A stretch of DNA of 64,000 bases from an uncultured Alistipes sp. Lineage in GTDB: Bacteria; Bacteroidota; Bacteroidia; Bacteroidales; Rikenellaceae. Positions 59,553 through 64,000 of the stretch are shown here, in pieces; the stretch's first letter is position 1; each line of letters starts with the position of its first letter. The stretch is taken from the NCBI GenBank assembly GCA_910577475.1, contig CAJTLJ010000004.1:1-64000 (forward strand). The letters are read 5' to 3'. The position numbers and the translations under genes were made by a program. Under the pieces are notes generated by a model, which worked only from the letters and a program-made list of their open reading frames with translations, ran no database searches and had not been told where the DNA came from.

Positions 59553-62450
59553 TCAGAACCGCGGACCCGGACCGCCGCGGAATCCTCCGGGAGGAGGCCC
59601 CATCGGCCGGCGGCCGCCATCGGACTTGGGCGCCGTATCATAGTCCGCCATGTTCCTCGAACCCCGCTTGCCGAAGTGGCGCAGGTTGTAGACGAACTGC
59701 ACCATGTAGTAGCGGCCGATCACGCTGTTGGTGGCGTTCTGCGTCCATCCCGAGCCGGTCGTGCGGACGAACGAGCGGTTCTGGTTGAGCAGGTCGTTGA
59801 CTCCGATCTGGACCTCGCCGCGGCGATTCTTGAATACCTTCTTGCCCAGATAGACGTTGCAGAGCAGGTATTCGTCGTTATAGTCGGTCGTAAAGCCCTT
59901 GTACTGCACATAGGAGGCGCTGCCGGTAAGGGTCATGCCCTTCCAGAAGGTCCATTTCAGCGCCAGGTTGGCCGAATGGTTGAAATAGCGGTTCTTGCCG
60001 GCCGTACTGAGCAGCGAGTTCTTCGCCTCGTTGTAGGTCCCCATCCACGAAACCGTGAAATCGATATTCTCCGAGATGTTGCTGCCCAGCACGACGTTGG
60101 CGTCGTAGCCGATGTTGCTGGCGTCGTTGCGCTGCGAATTGATCTGGCTCGGGACGAGCGAGTAGCTGACGCCCGCCATCAGATTCAGGTTGCACTTCAT
60201 GAAGTTCAGCGGGAAACCGTAGCTCAGGTGGGTCCGGAGATTCCAGTAACCGTCCAGATTGACCGGCGACGAGAATTGCAGGGGGAGATACTGCACGCCG
60301 TCGATCTCGATGGCCCCGGGGTTGTACTCCACGTTCGTGGCGATATAGTCCGATGTGTTGCGCAGGCTGAACATCCACATGAAGGTCCGTCCTTTGGTCA
60401 GGTTCGAATTCACGTAGTGGAACCGCACCGTATGCGAATAGGAGGGGTTCAGCTCGGGGTTGCCCCGGGTGATGTACTGGGGGTTGGAGATATCGTAGAC
60501 GCTTTGCAGATCGGTGATGCCGGGGGCCTCGGTCGACGAGTGGAGGAACATGCGGATCGAGTTCTCCCGGTTGAACTGGATGTTCGCCATCACGAAGTAG
60601 GTGAAGTTGTCGTAGGTGTGCCGGATGCGCTCGGCGGTAGGGTAGATCATCTCGCCGTCGAGCGTTCCCCGCTGGTAGTTCAGATTCGCCACGAAGGTGT
60701 TGCGTTCTTTCGCCCAGCGGAATCCGGGACCGATGCGATGGGTCATGTAGCCGCTGTTGTTGCTGTTCGAGAGGTTCGTATTCAGCGCCAGACCGCCCGT
60801 TTGGTTGTCCTCCGTATAGGACCGGCGGTCCGACTCGCTGTATTCGTACCGGGCCCGGTATTGCAGGCTCAGCTGGGCGTATTTCGAGACGGGCTCCGTG
60901 TAAGTGAAGTTGCCGCGCAGCTGATAGCTCATCGTCGGGGTTTTGATCTGCTGGTAGAGCAGGTCGAGCGGCGGATAGTCGTGGGCACCGGCCGGAGCCT
61001 GGTTCGACCAGCTGTCGGAGGTGCGTTCGTAGTCCGAATACCGGACGTCGCCGTCGATGGTGATCGTCCGGCCGATCTTGCCCAGCTTGGCTCGATATTG
61101 CAGGAACTCGCGGATGCTGTAGCCCGCGCGGTCGGCCTCGCTCTGGCTGTAGAGATTCGAATAGCCGCTGTCGCCCCACTGACGCCCCTCGGTCAGGCTC
61201 CAGGGGGCATTGGACTGGTAGCTGAATCCGGAGCGCGACATCAGCGACTGGTTGTCGGAGATCTTCCACTCGATGCGGGCGTTCAGACGATGGTTCGAGT
61301 TCGTGATGACCGAGCGGCCGTTCTCCCACAAGGTATCGCGCTGAATCAGATCCTCCTCGTCCTGAAACTCCGACCAGCGGTCGCGCGTCGAAAGGTTCTT
61401 CGTGCGGGTGTTGTTGAAGAAGTAGCTCCCTTGAAAGGTCACCTGATCCCGCTTGCCCCAGGTGTCCGAGTAGTTGAGTCCGACAGCGTTCACCGTGGCG
61501 ACGCCCGACTGCGGGCGCATCATGTACTGGCCCACGCCGTGACGGCCGGCGGTGCTGCCCGTCACGCCCAGAATATCCTCGAACGAGAAGTTCTGCTGGT
61601 TGACGTTGTTGAACAGGCCGATCACCGACAGGCGGCTGTCCCCGCTGAAGATGTTGACATTACCGCCGGCCAGGTATTTGCTGCGCGTCTCGGTTCCCGG
61701 CTCGAAATCGTAGCCGTAGCCGACGTACATCTTGCCGAACTGACCCTGACGCATGTTTCGGTGCGTGACGATGTTGATCGCCTTGTAGCCCTCGCCGTCG
61801 TCCATACCCGAGAATTCGGCGTTGTCGCTCAACTTGTTATACACCTCGACGCGATCCACCGCCTCGGCCGGCAGCGACTGGATGGCCGTGGTGACATCCT
61901 CGCCGAAAAACTCCTTGCCGTCCACGAAGACCTTCTTCACCTCCTCGCCCTGCGCCTCGACCGTGCCGTTTGACACGGTTATGCCGGGCATCTTCTTCAG
62001 CAGCCCCTCGACATCGGCGTCGGCCGCCACCTTGAAGGCGCCGGCGTTGTAACTCAGCGTATCGCCTTTCTGCGAGGCGCGCATGGACTGCACTTCCTTG
62101 ACTACGGTTTCGATCTGCGTGGCGGAGGTGCGCATGCCGATCCGGCCCAGGTTCTTCACCGAGGCGTCGAGCTTGAAATCGACCGTCGCGGTCTCGTATC
62201 CCAGAAAGGAGACCGACAGGGTATAGTTGCCGTAGGCGAGCCCCGCAAGGGAGAGCACGCCGTCGAATCCGGACGTATAGAACTTTTTCCGGTCGGGTTT
62301 CGCTTTGGGGGACACCTCGACCACAGCCCCCGGAATTCCCGTTCGAGCCTCCTCATCCCACACCGTGGCTTTCACGGTTCCCTGCTGCGCCAGGACGCTC
62401 CAGGCGAACGCCACGGACAGAAGGGTCAAAATCACACGCTTCATTTTCAT
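59553..62450 (-). CDS. TonB-receptor-like outer-membrane barrel protein (OMP_b-brl_3 type)
   Basis: 965 aa. Signal peptide to ~21, a carboxypeptidase-regulatory-like domain (~25-105, GTVKATVWDEEARTGIPGAV), then a plug-like region (MPGITVSNGTVEAQGEEVKK, VFVDGKEFFGEDV, AVDRVEVYNKLSDNAEFSG). The large barrel follows. The C-terminus carries a Gly/Pro/Arg-rich tail (RPMGPPPGGFRGGPGPRF) past the last strand, as is common in this group. These barrels are unlike SusC and have no lipoprotein partner; their substrate is unknown. It follows a small LTxxQ-type protein gene and a LytTR system. Confidence 0.88.
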   Translation of the reverse strand: MKMKRVILTLLSVAFAWSVLAQQGTVKATVWDEEARTGIPGAVVEVSPKAKPDRKKFYTSGFDGVLSLAGLAYGNYTLSVSFLGYETATVDFKLDASVKNLGRIGMRTSATQIETVVKEVQSMRASQKGDTLSYNAGAFKVAADADVEGLLKKMPGITVSNGTVEAQGEEVKKVFVDGKEFFGEDVTTAIQSLPAEAVDRVEVYNKLSDNAEFSGMDDGEGYKAINIVTHRNMRQGQFGKMYVGYGYDFEPGTETRSKYLAGGNVNIFSGDSRLSVIGLFNNVNQQNFSFEDILGVTGSTAGRHGVGQYMMRPQSGVATVNAVGLNYSDTWGKRDQVTFQGSYFFNNTRTKNLSTRDRWSEFQDEEDLIQRDTLWENGRSVITNSNHRLNARIEWKISDNQSLMSRSGFSYQSNAPWSLTEGRQWGDSGYSNLYSQSEADRAGYSIREFLQYRAKLGKIGRTITIDGDVRYSDYERTSDSWSNQAPAGAHDYPPLDLLYQQIKTPTMSYQLRGNFTYTEPVSKYAQLSLQYRARYEYSESDRRSYTEDNQTGGLALNTNLSNSNNSGYMTHRIGPGFRWAKERNTFVANLNYQRGTLDGEMIYPTAERIRHTYDNFTYFVMANIQFNRENSIRMFLHSSTEAPGITDLQSVYDISNPQYITRGNPELNPSYSHTVRFHYVNSNLTKGRTFMWMFSLRNTSDYIATNVEYNPGAIEIDGVQYLPLQFSSPVNLDGYWNLRTHLSYGFPLNFMKCNLNLMAGVSYSLVPSQINSQRNDASNIGYDANVVLGSNISENIDFTVSWMGTYNEAKNSLLSTAGKNRYFNHSANLALKWTFWKGMTLTGSASYVQYKGFTTDYNDEYLLCNVYLGKKVFKNRRGEVQIGVNDLLNQNRSFVRTTGSGWTQNATNSVIGRYYMVQFVYNLRHFGKRGSRNMADYDTAPKSDGGRRPMGPPPGGFRGGPGPRF

Positions 62451-62460
62451 AAATTTGCGG

Positions 62461-62468
62461 CAAAGATA
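62461..62468 (-). promoter_or_regulatory. -7 box for the large barrel protein gene
   Basis: TATCTTTG on the minus strand, only 10 bases before the ATG, which predicts a very short leader of about 8 bases. Confidence 0.65.
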
Positions 62469-62498
62469 GTAAAAATTATATTCCTGACGACATAGCGA

Positions 62499-62525
62499 GG
62501 GGACCGATCGTCATGACCGATCCCC
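62499..62525 (-). terminator. Hairpin after the LTxxQ-type gene
   Basis: GGGGACCGATC (62499-62509) pairs with GACCGATCCCC (62515-62525), including two G-T pairs. A second small hairpin, GGCCTC/GAGGCC, lies near 62572-62589. Neither has a long T tract. Confidence 0.4.
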
Positions 62526-62606
62526 GACTGCGACCGCACAAACACTTTAACTCTTGAGAATGGCCTCTGCCCGGAGGCCTCGATTCGTCGCAGTACTTCG
62601 CCGACT

Positions 62607-63011
62607 CTATTTTCTGTCCGAAGCCTGGCATTTGCCTGCCGGACAGCACTTCTTTTCCGGTCCGCCCTTCATGCCGCGGCGACGATGGGCCCCCACCTTC
62701 GACATCTCCTCCCACTTGGCGTACTGCTCGGGGGTCAGAATCGTACGCAGCTGCTCCTGCTCGGCCTTCATCTCGGCTCTGCGAGCCTCCATGCGCTTCG
62801 CATGCTCGGCATTGAACTGCTTCACCTGCTCCAGCTGCTCGGGCGTCAGCGACAACGCTTCGGTCATGCGCGCCGTGCGCTTCTCCGCCATCTCGGTCGG
62901 AGTGGGGCACTTGCCCTCCCTGCGACCCTGCATTCCGCAATTCTGCGCCGACACCGTTGCTCCGGCCAGTACCATGCAGGCCATAAGACATACCATTTTG
63001 TAACCTTTCAT
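62607..63011 (-). CDS. Small secreted LTxxQ-type protein (Spy/CpxP-like, DUF4890)
   Basis: 134 aa with signal peptide (VLAGATVSAQ). The mature protein is helical and has two family motifs: LSLTPEQLEQVKQFNAEHA and TILTPEQYAKWEEM. This is the LTxxQ pattern of Spy/CpxP and DUF4890 proteins, periplasmic chaperone or stress-sensor families. The mature part has several Cys (NCGMQ and KCCPAGKC near the C-terminus), which suggests metal or disulfide chemistry. It lies between the LytTR regulator and the large barrel protein gene. Confidence 0.78.
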   Translation of the reverse strand: MKGYKMVCLMACMVLAGATVSAQNCGMQGRREGKCPTPTEMAEKRTARMTEALSLTPEQLEQVKQFNAEHAKRMEARRAEMKAEQEQLRTILTPEQYAKWEEMSKVGAHRRRGMKGGPEKKCCPAGKCQASDRK

Positions 63012-63040
63012 AATCTTAAAAATTTTTCAGTTCGGTAGTG

Positions 63041-63048
63041 CAAAGATA
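63041..63048 (-). promoter_or_regulatory. -7 box for the LTxxQ-type gene
   Basis: TATCTTTG on the minus strand, 29 bases before the start codon and 2 bases past the regulator's terminator hairpin. Confidence 0.6.
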
Positions 63049-63050
63049 AA

Positions 63051-63069
63051 GCCCGACTTCGAATCGGGC
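63051..63069 (-). terminator. Terminator of the LytTR two-component operon
   Basis: GCCCGA (63051-63056) pairs with TCGGGC (63064-63069), with TTCGAA in the loop. On the minus strand it is followed by TTTATC. Confidence 0.6.
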
Positions 63070-63112
63070 AATCTCTTTTCGGGGCAAACGGCCCATTTCG
63101 GGGGTGAACCGA

Positions 63113-63892
63113 CTAATCCGCGGGGTGAACCGCCGTCAGCCAGCGCTTGAATTCGGGAACACGGGCCTTCGGGATGACGATCCGCTCGGGGAGGGAGACC
63201 GTCAGCGACAGGGTGAGGCGGCTGCCGAACCAGACCGAAATTTCGGACACGGCCCGGCGCGAGACGATGAACTGACGGTTGGCCCGGAAGAAATCGGCCT
63301 CGGGCAAGAGGGTCTGCAAGGTCTCCAGCGTCTTGTCGAGCTGGTAGCTGCGCCCCTGCATGTCGCAGGCCGTGACGCGCTCGTCGCGGGTATAGCAATA
63401 GGCTATCTCCTCCCGTTTGAGCGGAATGATCTTGTCGCGCACGTGCACCAGAAAGGCCTGCTGCTCCTGCACGGCCGAGCGCCGCTCGGCAGCCAGCGTG
63501 CGGACCCGGTCGCCGTAATCTTTCCGCTCGAAGCCCGTGAGGCGCCGCAGCTTGTTCAGCGCCCGCTCCACATCGGCCTCGCTGATGGGCTTGAGCAGGT
63601 AGTCAATGCTGTTCACCCGAAAGGCTTCGAGCGCATAGCGGTCGTAGGCCGTCGTGAAGATCACGGGGGCGGTCACCTCGACCCGCTCGAAGATCCGGAA
63701 CGAATCCCCGTCGGCCAGATGGATATCCATGAAGACGAGATCGGGCATCGGATGGCTGCCGAACCAGTCGACGCCCTCCTGCACGCTCTCCAGCACGGCC
63801 TCCACCGCCGCCTCGGGCGCCAGTTTGCGCAGAATGGCCTGCAGGTTGACCGCAGCCGCGGTCTCGTCCTCCACGATCACCAGCCGCATCAT
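63113..63892 (-). CDS. LytTR-family response regulator
   Basis: 259 aa. An N-terminal receiver domain (~1-120) has the acidic pair in VEDE, phospho-acceptor Asp56 in VFMDIHLAD, and the conserved Lys in YLLKP near 106. The C-terminal LytTR DNA-binding domain (~155-255) has FLVHVRDKIIPLKREEIAYC and FFRANRQFIVSRRAVSEI. It probably pairs with the histidine kinase whose 3' end overlaps its start (ATGA), a LytS/LytR arrangement. Targets could include the neighbouring envelope genes; that is inference. Confidence 0.93.
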   Translation of the reverse strand: MMRLVIVEDETAAAVNLQAILRKLAPEAAVEAVLESVQEGVDWFGSHPMPDLVFMDIHLADGDSFRIFERVEVTAPVIFTTAYDRYALEAFRVNSIDYLLKPISEADVERALNKLRRLTGFERKDYGDRVRTLAAERRSAVQEQQAFLVHVRDKIIPLKREEIAYCYTRDERVTACDMQGRSYQLDKTLETLQTLLPEADFFRANRQFIVSRRAVSEISVWFGSRLTLSLTVSLPERIVIPKARVPEFKRWLTAVHPAD

Positions 63893-64000
63893 TTCGCATC
63901 GGGTTTTTGGAGGGGCAGGCGCACCTCGAAGAGTTCATCGGTCGAAACGACCTCGATCCGGCAACCGGTTATCAGCTCCCAGCGATTGCGCAGATTCTCC
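63889..64000 (-). CDS. Sensor histidine kinase, C-terminal end (partial)
   Basis: Only the last 36 residues are in the window: ENLRNRWELITG, then SLDELFEVRLPL-like sequence ending DAK. The NLRNRW...EVRLPL pattern is the end of the LytS-type HATPase domain. The stop TGA overlaps the regulator's ATG, as expected for a kinase-regulator pair. The rest lies to the right of the window. Confidence 0.75.
   Translation of the reverse strand, partial: ENLRNRWELITGCRIEVVSTDELFEVRLPLQKPDAK

Overview
The window reads as a chromosome segment of a high-GC gut Bacteroidales bacterium, most like Alistipes (Rikenellaceae). This rests on gene content and promoter style, not on a database match. Genes lack strong Shine-Dalgarno sequences and many start just downstream of the Bacteroidetes -7 box TAnnTTTG, often with TTTG or TTG about 19-20 bases further upstream. 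Typical family members include TonB-dependent receptors with surface lipoproteins, a fused FeoAB, a PorV/PorQ-family protein, a histone H1-like protein, DUF3276, DUF4491 and a LytTR two-component system.

Layout. 1-1.5 kb: a CTnDOT-type tyrosine integrase faces away from the 3' end of a tRNA-Gly(GCC) gene, so the left edge is probably the end of an integrated element that continues outside the window. 1.9-8.9 kb: a leftward vitamin B12 uptake operon under a cobalamin riboswitch (DUF4988/DUF4465 lipoprotein, PKD-type lipoprotein, BtuB-like receptor, BtuG-like beta-propeller). Two tandem AraC-type regulators diverge from it (9-10.8 kb). 10.8-14.4 kb: KDG kinase and a FeoAB iron transporter with its Cys-rich partner. 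14.5-20.1 kb: an RND efflux operon (adaptor, pump, outer-membrane factor). 20.3-28 kb: histone H1-like protein, an envelope operon (YtfJ-like, Omp85-like, phosphoethanolamine transferase), DoxX, tyrosine phosphatase, PorV/PorQ-like protein, FabG and a PepSY-like lipoprotein. 28.1-29.0 kb: a low-GC island with one secreted protein of unknown function behind a promoter containing a G9 tract.

29.1-32.1 kb: glyA, a DUF2461 gene and a hydrolase. 36.0-32.2 kb (leftward): glmM, an NlpE-like lipoprotein, an M20 dipeptidase and a small barrel protein. 36.1-42.7 kb: a tightly packed rightward operon of nucleoside phosphorylase, dnaN, a DEDDh exonuclease, a LysM/periplasmic-binding fusion, rex, a short RibF-like FAD synthetase and a thioesterase. 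49.2-42.7 kb (leftward): ettA-hisS-S41 protease, DUF3276, a DedA/YqaA-type protein and aroE. 49.3-53.0 kb: CapA-like protein, rubrerythrin, DUF4491 and a DcaP-like porin. 53.1-59.5 kb: two copies of a palindrome-plus-promoter repeat, a metallophosphoesterase and a TolC-HlyD-ABC2-ABC2 export operon with no ATPase gene. 59.5-64 kb (leftward): the C-terminus of a LytS-type kinase, its LytTR regulator, a small LTxxQ-type protein and a large outer-membrane barrel protein.

The segment is dominated by cell-envelope transport and surface functions, mixed with housekeeping genes. The most interesting points are the B12 operon with two uncharacterised surface lipoproteins, two G9 tracts (one in a regulator's coding sequence, one in a promoter spacer), the repeated palindrome-promoter module near 53.2 kb, and the RibF-like enzyme that lacks its flavokinase half. 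I see no CRISPR array, rRNA or insertion sequence.
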